A DNA stretch of 64,000 bases from Gordonia rubripertincta (GTDB taxonomy: Bacteria; Actinomycetota; Actinomycetes; Mycobacteriales; Mycobacteriaceae), in NCBI RefSeq assembly GCF_038024875.1, contig NZ_CP136136.1:1488001-1552000 (forward strand), in the 5' to 3' direction. This document shows, in pieces, positions 50,886 to 59,651 of the stretch. The notes under the pieces are model-generated. The model was not told where the DNA came from and did not search any database. It worked only from the letters and a program-made list of their open reading frames with translations. A program made the position numbers and the translations under genes. Each line of letters opens with the position of its first letter. Within the stretch, counting starts at the first letter, position 1.

Positions 50886-52487
50886 TCACGCTGCCGGCGG
50901 GGCTGCCTCCGGCGCCGGCGCGGGGGCCTGCCCGGGTGCCCCCGGCTCGGCGGGCGGTGCTCCCTCCGGGGTCGCCTCGGGAGTCGCCTCCGGGGCCGGC
51001 GCTGCGCCACCCGCCAGCGCGCGGACCTGCTCCAGCGCCGCGTAGCCGTGCACGCCGGGGCAACTGGTGCTGTTGTAGTCGCGGTGGCCGGAGATCATCG
51101 GCAGGTTGGACTGCGTCCCGGCCGCGAACTTGGTGCCCGCGAAACCCTCTGACATCAGGGTCGCCGTGCCCGCGGGGTTCAGACCCGCCTTGCCGAGTCG
51201 CCAGCGCAGGAAGCGTCCGGCTGCGGCGACCGCCGCCGCGGTGGGCGGCACCTCCTCCAGGTTGCCGATGAACGACAGGCCGACCGTGTCCTTGTTGAAC
51301 CCGCCGGTGTGGGTGCCCTCCACGTTGCGGTCGAGTCCGCCGAACGCGCCCTCGAAGATCTGCCCGTACTTGTCGACGAGCACGTTGTAACCGATGTCGC
51401 ACCAGTTCAGGCTCTGTGCGTGGTAGGCGTAGATACCGCGCACGATCTCGACCGACTGCTGCGGGGTGTAGTCGTTGCTGCCCGCGGTGTGGTGCACGAT
51501 CGCGCCCTTGAGCTGCGGCGAGTACACCGGCTGTGAGCAGCGGATCCCTTCGTCGGCACCCCACTGCTGACGCGCGACCACCTGCGGCCCGCCGGTCAGC
51601 GGGGACAGCAGCGACGAACCCAGGGACAGCAGCCCCTCCGGGCTGATCAGCGTTGCCTTGAGAGTGTTGAGGGCCGTCTCGGCCAGCTTCGTCACGATCT
51701 CGCTTCCAGAGCCGACGGCCAGCTGGGCCAGGTCGCCGCCCTGGGTCTCGGCGGCCGGGATCGCCAGACCGTCCTTCGACGCGGCGACCTGCACCTCCCG
51801 CGCATCGCCGACCCACACCGGTTCGGTGCCCGCCGGTTTCTCGGCACTCGGGGCGCCGCCCTTGGAGATCTGCTCCAGGACGGTCCACGGACTCCAGGTC
51901 CCGTCGGGCTGCTTGGCGCGCAGCTTCAGGTCGACGTCGACGGGGCGGTCCCAGGTGAAGGCGACCATCTTGATGGGGTCCTCGCGCACGATGTGCGTCA
52001 CCGCGGCACCCACCTCGCGCCCGTCGCGCATCGTCGTGACGGGCGGGGGAGTGGTGCTGGTCGGAGCGGGAGCCGGGTCCGACTCGGTCGTCGACGGCGC
52101 GGGAGCCTCGGAGGAAGTGGTGGTCTCCGGTGCACCGGAGTCGGGGGTGCTCGACCCGGGAGTGCTCGGTGTCAAAGCGCTCGGCACGATCCCCTTCGGC
52201 AGCGGGACCGTCAGATCGGGGAGGGGGAACGCATCGGGGTCGATCTCCGGCAGCGCGACGCCCGCGGCGGCGAGGCCCGACGACGCGACGTCGAGGATGG
52301 CGGCGGGCAGCTCACGCAGTGGCACCTGCTCGATCTCGGTGTTGGCGATCTTCCGTTTGTTGTCGACGAGCCGGGTGTCGCCGGCCTGCGGGCCGGAGGT
52401 GCTCGCGATCACCGCGAACGGACTCGCGACCACCGCCGCGGCGATGGCCGCGAGAGCGATCGAATGCTTCGGTCGGGGGTAACGCAC
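50886..52487 (-). CDS. Secreted peptidoglycan amidase (PGRP/Amidase_2, Rv3811-like)
   Basis: The start GTG 52487 (VRYPRPKHSIALAAIAAAVVASPF) gives a normal signal peptide and has GAGGAG seven bases upstream; the frame is open to 52619. The 533-residue protein has a Thr/Ser/Pro-rich stretch (about 95-160), a beta-rich middle, the PGRP-like amidase domain (HHTAGSNDYTPQQSVEIVRGI, then NWCDIGYNVLVDKYGQIFEG and GHRDYNSTSCPG, with the zinc His residues and Cys), and a Pro/Ala/Glu-rich tail. It cleaves the bond between N-acetylmuramate and L-alanine. Shares a divergent promoter region with the SpoIID-like gene. Confidence 0.88.
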   Translation of the reverse strand: MRYPRPKHSIALAAIAAAVVASPFAVIASTSGPQAGDTRLVDNKRKIANTEIEQVPLRELPAAILDVASSGLAAAGVALPEIDPDAFPLPDLTVPLPKGIVPSALTPSTPGSSTPDSGAPETTTSSEAPAPSTTESDPAPAPTSTTPPPVTTMRDGREVGAAVTHIVREDPIKMVAFTWDRPVDVDLKLRAKQPDGTWSPWTVLEQISKGGAPSAEKPAGTEPVWVGDAREVQVAASKDGLAIPAAETQGGDLAQLAVGSGSEIVTKLAETALNTLKATLISPEGLLSLGSSLLSPLTGGPQVVARQQWGADEGIRCSQPVYSPQLKGAIVHHTAGSNDYTPQQSVEIVRGIYAYHAQSLNWCDIGYNVLVDKYGQIFEGAFGGLDRNVEGTHTGGFNKDTVGLSFIGNLEEVPPTAAAVAAAGRFLRWRLGKAGLNPAGTATLMSEGFAGTKFAAGTQSNLPMISGHRDYNSTSCPGVHGYAALEQVRALAGGAAPAPEATPEATPEGAPPAEPGAPGQAPAPAPEAAPPAA

Positions 52488-52651
52488 TGGGGGTCTCCTC
52501 GCCGGAGGGTGTCCGGTCATCGATGCGATGCGCAGCCTCGCGCGCCGGGCGGGCGTCGAGGCGTGCTCGGTCTCGGCCGCCATCGTGATGCGGGGCCGCC
52601 CTTGGTCGACACGCCACACGCCGACTTCGGACCACTCGTGACTTTCTTGTT

Positions 52652-52840
52652 ACTTATGAGGCTGGTGTTACTGGTGATATTCCTGAGGTCACGATTGCGG
52701 TCACAACTCGTGATCCGGTTGTGATCTGCTCGACTTGGTGAACTCGAATGAGGTTCACTAATGTCACGTAAGTCCCAATCGTCACATCGGCCACGATCGA
52801 GTGAAAGTTGTAGCTCCAAGGCAACTTATGAGGCTGGTGT
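52652..52840 (+). repeat. Two copies of a 17-base repeat and a 7-base dyad in the divergent promoter region
   Basis: ACTTATGAGGCTGGTGT occurs exactly twice, at 52652-52668 and 52824-52840, same orientation, 172 bases apart. Between them is a perfect dyad TCACAAC (52701-52707) and GTTGTGA (52718-52724), and two GGTCAC motifs 12 bases apart just before it. The region 52488-52867 has no gene; it lies between two outward-reading secreted cell-wall proteins, so it is probably the shared control region. Regulator unknown, though MtrA-like direct repeats are possible. Confidence 0.55.
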
Positions 52841-52867
52841 CGTCGCGACCGAAGGATGTGTTCTGCA

Positions 52868-54434
52868 GTGAACGAAGCCCGACCCAGACGGCTCCTGCCG
52901 GGGAGGCCGGCGACCGGCTCCCGGCCCGCACGGACTCGCGGAAGGTTGCTGACCTGGGCGGCGGCCGGGCTCGCGCCCGCACTGCTGGCCGGAGGACTCG
53001 TCGCTGCGAGTTCAACGGAATCGACCCCCGGGGTCGAGCTTTCGGTCGGGTCGACGGTGACGCTGATCGGACACGGTCATGGCCACGGCCGCGGAATGGG
53101 GCAATGGGGTGCGTACGGCTACGCCCGTAAGGGCTGGTCGGCACAGCAGATCCTGCGTCACTTCTACGGTGGAACCACCGCGGGGAAGGTGGACAGGCCC
53201 GAGATCATCGTGGCCCTCACGGGCCAGAACTCGGTGAATGTGCATGCGGACGCCGGAATGCGCGTCGGAGGTCAGACGGTGGCTCCCGGACAGGCGGTCA
53301 GCTTGTCCGGGGGCACCGCCACCATCCGCAGCGGCTGCGGCGGTGGCGTGATCCGCTCCGTCCCGGCCACTTTCGTCGAACCGCTGAGCATGGCGCCGAA
53401 CCGGCCCGCGGCCGAGTTCCTCAAGTTCTGTGGTTCCGAGAAGGCCTACCGAGGCGCACTCGGCCTCGAAGGTGGACGCGTGGTCAACCGCATCCACATC
53501 GACGACTACGTCAAGGGCGTCATCCCGCGCGAGAGCCTTCCCGCCTGGGCCGACTCCGGCGGCGCGGCGGCACTGCAGGCTCAGGCCGTCGCCGCCCGCA
53601 CCTACGCACTCGCCGCGATCGCCGGCGGCAAGAAGATCGACGACACCCCAGAACTCCCAGGTGTACGGCGGCGTGTCCGGCGAGGATCGTCGGACCAATG
53701 TGGCGGCCGACGCGACCGCAGGCCAGATCCTGCTGCAGAACGGCCAGCCCGCGTTCACCGAGTTCTCCGCCTCGACGGGTGGCTTCTCGGCCGGCGGCCG
53801 ATTCCCGGCCGTGCCCGACGAAGGTGACACGGTCTCGCCCAATCACAACTGGACCGTGACCATTTCCGCCGGCACCATCGGCTCGGCGTTCGGTGTGGGT
53901 GCGCTCCGCAGCTTCGAGGTCGTCGAGGCCAACGGCCTCGGTGCCGAACACGGTCGCGCGATCAAGGTCCGCGCCGTGGGTTCCGGCGGAACCTCCGAGG
54001 TCTCCGGCGAGGAAGCCCGCACCAAGCTCAAGCTGAAGTCCTCGTGGTTCACCGTGCAGGGCCAACCGGCGCCGCGGATCGTCAAGCCGCCCACGGGCCC
54101 GTCCGGACCCTCGCTGGGTCTCGACTTCGGTAGCTTCGGGCAGTTCGTCGACCAGATCATCCCCGGCGGGGCGAAGTTCCTGGAGATCGCCTCATCGGCC
54201 ATGGACGGCAAGTTCGCCGACCTCGGCGGGCTCTCCGGTCCGCTCGGCGAGGCGATGGGCCTCCCGTCGCTGACCCCCGACGCCGCCGGCGTCACGCAGG
54301 TCTACGAGAAGGGGATGATGTTCTTCACCCCTGCCACGGGACCGCGGGTCCTGGTCGGCAAGAGTCTCGCGGAGTTCCAGGAACGCGGCGGCATCCCGGC
54401 GCTGGGGTTTCCGAGGGAAGACGGGCTCGGTTAG
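52868..54434 (+). CDS. SpoIID/LytB-domain secreted protein with LGFP-like end, apparent frameshift
   Basis: The natural protein of about 521 residues has a signal peptide (about 20-48), GHGHGHGRGMGQWGAYGYARKGW (a SpoIID-like start with conserved GMGQWG), then the SpoIID segment with RIHIDDYVKGVIPRES and QAVAARTYALA, and a C-terminal LGFP-like repeat (ALGFPREDGLG). Relatives act on or bind peptidoglycan. The frame changes at 53644-53651 (CACCCCAG): without one C, DDT joins QNSQVYGGVSGEDRRTN. Start GTG 52868 (VNEARPRR) is the likely site with GAAGGA upstream; ATG 52856 also possible. It overlaps the ANTAR gene end by four bases. Confidence 0.78.
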
Positions 54435-55117
54435 GAGGTCTCCGGACCGGCCACGACGATCTGCGCAGCGACATCGACCAGCTTGGTGTTGGTGTCCTGC
54501 GACAGTCTGGCGAGCAACGCGAACGCCTCGGTGGCGTCGAGCTTGTAGCGCTCCATGATCATGCCCTTGGCCTGACCGATGATGTCGCGTGAGCTGAGCG
54601 CCGCCCGGAGCTGCTGCTTCTCCCGGATGGCACCGAACGCGGTCGCGGCGTGCGCGGCGAACAGCTCGCCGAGCTGTCGCGCCTCGGTCGGGAACGCGTG
54701 GGGACGGGTGCTGTGCAGGTTCAGCGCGCCGAAGTCGTCGCCGTCGATGTACAGGAAGAAGCAGGCCATCGAGCGGATGCCGATATCGGCGGCGGCTGCG
54801 GCGAACCGCGGCCAGCGTTCGTCGGCGTGCATGTCGTCGATCCACACCGTCACGTCGTTGACCGCGGCGCGGATGCACGGACCCTCGCCGAGTTTGCGCT
54901 GCAGTTCGTCGGCCTCGCCGCCCAGGTCGCCGATGATGACGGGGGTCTCGACGACGCCGTCCGACACAAGCGTCACCGATGCGTATTCCGCACCCGGGAT
55001 GGCGTCGACCGCGTACTTCGTCATCGACCGCACGGCGGCCTCGGTGTCGTCGCTCTGTTTACGTATCTCGCCGGCGATGCGCGTCATCTGCGCTCCGAAA
55101 TCCGACAATTGGGTCAC
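54431..55117 (-). CDS. GAF-ANTAR RNA-binding regulator
   Basis: A 228-residue protein with an N-terminal GAF domain (about 25-165, with GEGPCIRAAVNDVTVWIDDM, then GIRSMACFFLYIDG) and a C-terminal ANTAR domain (SSRDIIGQAKGMIMERYKLDATEAFALLARLSQDTNTKLVDVA). ANTAR domains bind paired hairpins in RNA and prevent termination. The start is GTG 55117 with a perfect AAGGAGG upstream. It is likely a signal-responsive antiterminator; its target may be elsewhere. The gene's end overlaps the SpoIID-like gene convergently. Confidence 0.88.
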   Translation of the reverse strand: MTQLSDFGAQMTRIAGEIRKQSDDTEAAVRSMTKYAVDAIPGAEYASVTLVSDGVVETPVIIGDLGGEADELQRKLGEGPCIRAAVNDVTVWIDDMHADERWPRFAAAAADIGIRSMACFFLYIDGDDFGALNLHSTRPHAFPTEARQLGELFAAHAATAFGAIREKQQLRAALSSRDIIGQAKGMIMERYKLDATEAFALLARLSQDTNTKLVDVAAQIVVAGPETS

Positions 55118-55230
55118 TCCTGCCTCCTTGGGAGACCGCGTTTCGCGCATCTCAGCCGGCACACGACAGCTGAGCGCAGGAAACGAAACACTCGTTTGTC
55201 GATAATCCATTATGCCGGATCGTATAACCC

Positions 55231-55836
55231 TTACGAATCAACGAGCCCCTCTCGTTGCGCAACCGACCGTTCAGGTGACAAATGGAGAACATCCAAGCGG
55301 AAATCGGTGTCGGAGTAGGACGTCGAGGTCACCATCGGAGATTCGGACAGGGCTGTGTGGACGTCGTCGCCGGACTGCGGATACTCGTCGACGGGCCACC
55401 GCCAGTGGACGGCGACGACCTCCCCGCCCGGGGCCAGTGCCGCGGGTAGACGGGCGATCAGGTCGATGAGTGAATCCGCGTCCAGGTAGTAGAGCACCTC
55501 GCTGAGAACGACCAGATCGAAGGGTTGCGACGGCCAGTCGGCCGCGATGTCGCCGACCCGGACGTCGACGTGGGCGTGCCCGGCGAGCCGTTGCCGGGCG
55601 AGGTCGACGGCCCGTGGGCTGACATCGGTGGACAAGAGCCGATCGCACCGCGGGGCCAGCCCCTCGCTGAGCACCCCGATCGAGCATCCGGGCTCGAAGG
55701 CCGACCGGTATCGCGGCTTGGTCAGCGCCGCGAGTGTGAGTGCGTACTTGCGCTGTTCGTACCACCGCGAGGCAAAGCCCCACGGATCGTCGCTCGCCGC
55801 GTACATCTCGTGAAAGTAGCTGTCGGGCAATCTCAT
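55231..55836 (-). CDS. NodS-like SAM-dependent methyltransferase
   Basis: A 201-residue methyltransferase with the SAM site AFEPGCSIGVLSEGL (residues about 47-61) and further class I segments LLSTDVSPRAVDLAR and FDLVVLSEVLYYL. The opening MRLPDSYFHEMYAASDDPWGFASRWYEQRKYALTLAAL is typical of the NodS family, whose Rhizobium member N-methylates the deacetylated glucosamine of Nod factors. It is the last gene of a four-gene cassette (see 57571-58317) and overlaps the deacetylase by four bases. The substrate is unknown. Confidence 0.88.
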   Translation of the reverse strand: MRLPDSYFHEMYAASDDPWGFASRWYEQRKYALTLAALTKPRYRSAFEPGCSIGVLSEGLAPRCDRLLSTDVSPRAVDLARQRLAGHAHVDVRVGDIAADWPSQPFDLVVLSEVLYYLDADSLIDLIARLPAALAPGGEVVAVHWRWPVDEYPQSGDDVHTALSESPMVTSTSYSDTDFRLDVLHLSPERSVAQREGLVDS

Positions 55837-56615
55837 ACGAACACAAACTCTCGATCACGGAGCAGTCTGGCCAGGATGTGCGGACCCAGGACGACGGCGT
55901 CCTCGGGAGCGTCCGAGAGGGGATTGACCTGGGTGCCGAATGCCTCGACCGCGGCACGTTTGCGTGTGAGCGCCTCGTCGTCGAGGTCGAAGGTCTGCAC
56001 CCGGTGCCACGGGACGGTCGGATCGTCGGGAAGTGCCCAGTGCCACATCCAGATCGGGTACATCCACAGCGGAACGCCGAGCCCGTCGCCGACACGCTGG
56101 GCGCAGCGACCCACGGTCTCGTGGTCGGGGTGGCCGTCGTGCGCCCACACGGCCAGCAGCCCGGTGGTGACGTCCGGCTTCTCGGCGAGAACCCGGGACA
56201 CGATCACCTCGATCTCCTCCTCGTGCTCGGCGAGGCCGCCGTCGGGGAGGCCGCACCATCGTGACGGGGCCAGGCCCAACTGTGCTGTCGCCGAGTTGAG
56301 TTCATCGCGTCGACGGTCGGCCAGCTGTTCCGGGGTGAGGGTCGGCGAACCAGGGTGCGACGCCGCTCCGTCGGACAGGCACACCGTCACCACGTCGATC
56401 CCGCGGTGCGCGGCCGCCGCGAGCAGAGCGCCGACCCCGAGCACCTCGTCGTCGGGATGCGCGGACAGCACGACGAGGCGCTCGACCGACAGATCCACGC
56501 CCGGCCACCGACCTCGCTCGGCGAACCAGCGCTGCCACTCCGGTTCCGGGGTTCCGTTCTCGGTGACCGGCGTCGCCGCGAAACGTTCCGACATGCTGTC
56601 GACATCTGGGCTCAT
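55833..56615 (-). CDS. PIG-L family N-acetylglucosamine deacetylase-like enzyme
   Basis: A 260-residue enzyme with the zinc-binding AHPDDE motif (residues about 52-57) and the late HDGHPDHETVGR segment of PIG-L/MshB-type deacetylases. It removes acetyl groups from N-acetylamino sugars, with zinc bound by Asp and His residues. It is in the middle of a translationally coupled cassette: ATGA overlap with the methyltransferase at 55833-55836 and with the dehydrogenase at 56612-56615. The deacetylated amine could be the methyltransferase's substrate. Confidence 0.88.
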   Translation of the reverse strand: MSPDVDSMSERFAATPVTENGTPEPEWQRWFAERGRWPGVDLSVERLVVLSAHPDDEVLGVGALLAAAAHRGIDVVTVCLSDGAASHPGSPTLTPEQLADRRRDELNSATAQLGLAPSRWCGLPDGGLAEHEEEIEVIVSRVLAEKPDVTTGLLAVWAHDGHPDHETVGRCAQRVGDGLGVPLWMYPIWMWHWALPDDPTVPWHRVQTFDLDDEALTRKRAAVEAFGTQVNPLSDAPEDAVVLGPHILARLLRDREFVFV

Positions 56616-57574
56616 GACTTCTCCTTCGCCGGATCATCGTGGGGACCGGGGATGCGCCCGTCGACGAGAGACCCGAGAACCGCGAGGTCGGCGTCGGCGT
56701 GTGACTGCCGGATGTAGACGGTGAGGTCGGCGACCGCCTGCGCGTGATCGGGGTCGGCGACCAGCGGCCCGGGGCCGAGCGCCCGGCCGACCCGATCGAC
56801 GACGGCGGTGGCGAGCTGTTCGATCGACCATCGCAGGGCGAACGCCTCGCGCTGCGCGCGCGCGGTGGGATCGGCGTCGATGTGCCGGGCGGCGGCCTCG
56901 ATCGCGGCCCATCCGGCTGCGAGCAGTGCATCCACCGCACCGGCGTGCATCCGCAGGAGCGGGTCGTCGGAGCGGCCCACCGCGCGGTACAGCGGGCGGG
57001 CGACTCGCCGCGCCCCGCCGAACCAGCACGCCGCCACACCCATCCCGCCGTGCCAGAAGCCGGGACGATCCAGGTACGCCGTGACCGCCCCGACTGCGGT
57101 GGCGGGAACCGCATCGAAGGTGACGGTCCCGGTGTCGGTGTCCCGCATGCCGGTGGCGTGCCAGGACGAGAGGTCGGCGGACACGCCCGGTTGCCTCAGG
57201 TCGACCGCGAACAGGCGGTTGCCGTCGGCGGTCGCGGCCGTGACGAGCGCATGGGTGCACGCCCCCGCGCCCGAACACCATTCCTTGACGCCGTCGAGCT
57301 CGAAACCGTTCGCGACCGGCCGGGCATCGACCCGCGTCCCGGGCGGTTGAGCGGCCCAGACACCCCAGAACTCGCCGGGACGGACCGCGCCGCCGATGAT
57401 CTCGCCGAGGATGGCGTCGGCGTCGGCGTGCGCCTCGACGAGCCGCCCGGTGCTGATGTCTTCGGAGCAGAGGCGGGTGAGCGTGGCGAAGCGCTCGAGG
57501 GTTGCGCCGGCGCCGGGCCGAGGCAGGCCGAATCCTGCGGAGCCCACGATCGTGCGGGCCGCTTCGGCGCTCAT
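56612..57574 (-). CDS. Acyl-CoA dehydrogenase-like flavoprotein of the cassette
   Basis: A 320-residue protein with the fold of acyl-CoA dehydrogenases: GEFWGVWAAQPPG and GVKEWCSGAGACTHALVTA (flavin and substrate region), MRDTDTGTVTFDAVPA, and a helical C-terminal domain. It is shorter than typical enzymes (about 380 residues) and I do not see the catalytic glutamate in a usual place, so it may oxidise a different substrate or act as a binding protein. ATG 57574 overlaps the glycosyltransferase gene stop by four bases. The family member in this cassette has no known function. It also contains CTGGGGTG (57361-57368) in a normal frame. Confidence 0.8.
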   Translation of the reverse strand: MSAEAARTIVGSAGFGLPRPGAGATLERFATLTRLCSEDISTGRLVEAHADADAILGEIIGGAVRPGEFWGVWAAQPPGTRVDARPVANGFELDGVKEWCSGAGACTHALVTAATADGNRLFAVDLRQPGVSADLSSWHATGMRDTDTGTVTFDAVPATAVGAVTAYLDRPGFWHGGMGVAACWFGGARRVARPLYRAVGRSDDPLLRMHAGAVDALLAAGWAAIEAAARHIDADPTARAQREAFALRWSIEQLATAVVDRVGRALGPGPLVADPDHAQAVADLTVYIRQSHADADLAVLGSLVDGRIPGPHDDPAKEKS

Positions 57575-58317
57575 CGGATCGTCCCGGGAGTCTGGTCGGC
57601 GAGTTCTCGCAGGTAGGACGCGAAACCGTCGGCGGTCCGGCCCACCCGCCGCGTCGACGTACGTACCGGGGCGTCCGCGCCCCACTCGATCGGCACGTCG
57701 GCCTCCTCGAGCCGCCGGACGAGGTCGACGTCCTCGTGAGCGTCGAGATCCCGGAATCCGCCCGCAGTGGCATAGGCGGTCGCTCGTACGCCCAGGTTGG
57801 CGCCGTGCACGTGACGGTGGCCGGGCCGGGCGTCGTAGCGGGCGTCGAACATCGTCCCGGTTCCCGGTGGCCATCCGTCGAAGCCGTCAGGAGTGACGAT
57901 GCCCACGAACGCGTCGGCTCCGGAGTCCGCGGCCTCGACGTGGGTGACCAGCCAGTCGGGCGGCACCGTCGAGTCGGCATCGGTCGTCGCGAACCAGGTG
58001 GTGTCGGCCGGCGTCGGTGATGCCGCGGCGAAGCCCGCCCGCCGCGCGGTACCGACGCACCGCGCGGTCACGTGGACCGTCGTCATATGGTCGGGGACGG
58101 CGCCGGCGGAGTCGTCGTCGCAGGAGTCGAGCACCACGATCACCTGCACCGACGGTCGGACGACGGCGAGCGCGGCGTCGAGCGCGGCCAGGCAGGAGGG
58201 GAGCAGGGTCTGCTCGTTGTGGGCGGGCACGACGACCACGATGTCCGTGATGGCGGCGGCCGCCGCGGGAGGTGGCGAGGCGGCCACAGGTGCCGACAAC
58301 TCAGGCGATGACGTCAC
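57571..58317 (-). CDS. Family 2 glycosyltransferase, first gene of the cassette
   Basis: A 248-residue GT2 enzyme with VVVVPAHNEQTLLPSCLAAL (nucleotide-binding start), VVLDSCDDDS, the DxD-like TTDADSTVPPDWL, and HGANLGVRATAYATAGGF with a catalytic acid (DAHEDVDLVRRL). It should transfer a sugar, perhaps N-acetylglucosamine, from a nucleotide sugar. The first gene of a four-gene set with stop/start overlaps of four bases each: GT2, acyl-CoA dehydrogenase-like, PIG-L deacetylase, NodS-like methyltransferase. This suggests one pathway that makes an N-methylated amino-sugar compound. Confidence 0.85.
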   Translation of the reverse strand: MTSSPELSAPVAASPPPAAAAAITDIVVVVPAHNEQTLLPSCLAALDAALAVVRPSVQVIVVLDSCDDDSAGAVPDHMTTVHVTARCVGTARRAGFAAASPTPADTTWFATTDADSTVPPDWLVTHVEAADSGADAFVGIVTPDGFDGWPPGTGTMFDARYDARPGHRHVHGANLGVRATAYATAGGFRDLDAHEDVDLVRRLEEADVPIEWGADAPVRTSTRRVGRTADGFASYLRELADQTPGTIR

Positions 58318-58442
58318 GGTGCCCCGAACTACTCGAGAAGCAGAGGAACCGGCCCGATGTCTGCAGACCGACGATCGAACATTACCCGGCGACCACCGTG
58401 GCTCGGAGAATCCTCAGGACGGGTCCGTTACCCTGAGGACCC

Positions 58443-59651
58443 GTGGCAACCAGTAGCAGCTATGACCTGATCGTCGTCGGCTCCGGATTCTTCGGTCTCA
58501 CCGTCGCCGAGCGGGCGGCCACCCAGTTGGGCAAGCGGGTCCTCGTGATCGAACGGCGCAACCATCTCGGTGGCAACGCCTATTCCGAGGCCGAGCCGAC
58601 GACCGGGATCGAGGTCCACAAGTACGGCGCCCACCTGTTCCACACCTCCAACGACCGGGTGTGGGAGTACGTGAACCAGTTCACCGACTTCACGAACTAC
58701 CAGCACCGCGTGTTCGCGTTGCACAACGGGCAGGCCTACCAGTTCCCGATGGGCCTCGGCCTCATCAGCCAGTTCTTCGGTCGCTACTTCTCGCCCGACG
58801 AGGCGCGAAAGCTGATCGCCGAGCAGGCCGGTGAGATCGACACCGCCGACGCCAAGAACCTCGAGGAGAAGGCGATCAGCCTCATCGGTCGGCCGCTCTA
58901 CGAGGCGTTCATCAAGCACTACACCGCCAAGCAGTGGCAGACCGATCCCACCGAGCTGCCCGCCGGCAACATCACCCGCCTCCCGGTCCGCTACACCTTC
59001 GACAACCGGTACTTCAACGACAAATACGAGGGCCTGCCGGTCGACGGGTACACCGCCTGGCTGGAGAACATGGCCGCCGACGAGCGCATCGAGGTGCGCC
59101 TGTCGACCGACTGGTTCGCCGTCCGCGACGAGCTGCGTGAGCAGAACCCCGACGCGCCGGTCGTCTACACCGGCCCGCTGGACCGCTACTTCGAGTACTC
59201 CGCCGGCCGACTCGGTTGGCGCACACTCGATTTCGAGACCGAGGTGCTCGACACCGGGGACTTCCAGGGCACCCCGGTGATGAACTACAACGACGCCGAC
59301 GTGCCGTTTACGCGTATCCACGAGTTCCGTCACTTCCATCCGGAACGGGACTCCTACCCCGCGGACAAGACCGTCATCATGCGCGAGTTCAGCCGCTTCG
59401 CCGACGACGACGACGAGCCGTACTACCCGATCAACACCGCCGACGACCGCGCCAAGCTGTCGGCCTACCGCGAACTCGCCCGCACCGAGACCGCCAGTGC
59501 GAACGTGCTGTTCGGCGGTCGCCTCGGTACCTACCAGTACCTCGACATGCACATGGCGATCGCCAGCGCGCTCACCATGTTCGACAACACCCTGGCGCCG
59601 CATCTGCGTGACGGTGCGCCGCTGGTGTCCGACCCCGCAGGAGCCGAATAG
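58443..59651 (+). CDS. glf: UDP-galactopyranose mutase
   Basis: The 402-residue flavoenzyme starts at GTG 58443 with the FAD-binding YDLIVVGSGFFGLTVAERAA and RRNHLGGNAY, and has KYGAHLFHTSNDRVWEYVNQF and the conserved RxxYxFxxxYF-like end region (EFSRFADDDDEPYYPINTADD). It converts UDP-galactopyranose to UDP-galactofuranose, the donor for galactan. Length and content agree with M. tuberculosis Glf. It is followed directly by glfT2, as in Rv3809c-Rv3808c. Confidence 0.95.
   Translation: MATSSSYDLIVVGSGFFGLTVAERAATQLGKRVLVIERRNHLGGNAYSEAEPTTGIEVHKYGAHLFHTSNDRVWEYVNQFTDFTNYQHRVFALHNGQAYQFPMGLGLISQFFGRYFSPDEARKLIAEQAGEIDTADAKNLEEKAISLIGRPLYEAFIKHYTAKQWQTDPTELPAGNITRLPVRYTFDNRYFNDKYEGLPVDGYTAWLENMAADERIEVRLSTDWFAVRDELREQNPDAPVVYTGPLDRYFEYSAGRLGWRTLDFETEVLDTGDFQGTPVMNYNDADVPFTRIHEFRHFHPERDSYPADKTVIMREFSRFADDDDEPYYPINTADDRAKLSAYRELARTETASANVLFGGRLGTYQYLDMHMAIASALTMFDNTLAPHLRDGAPLVSDPAGAE

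Noticed and set aside
52640..52860. ydaO-type c-di-AMP riboswitch before the SpoIID-like gene
   Set aside because: Cell-wall genes in actinobacteria can carry one, but I could not identify its conserved core bases; the repeats look like protein sites.
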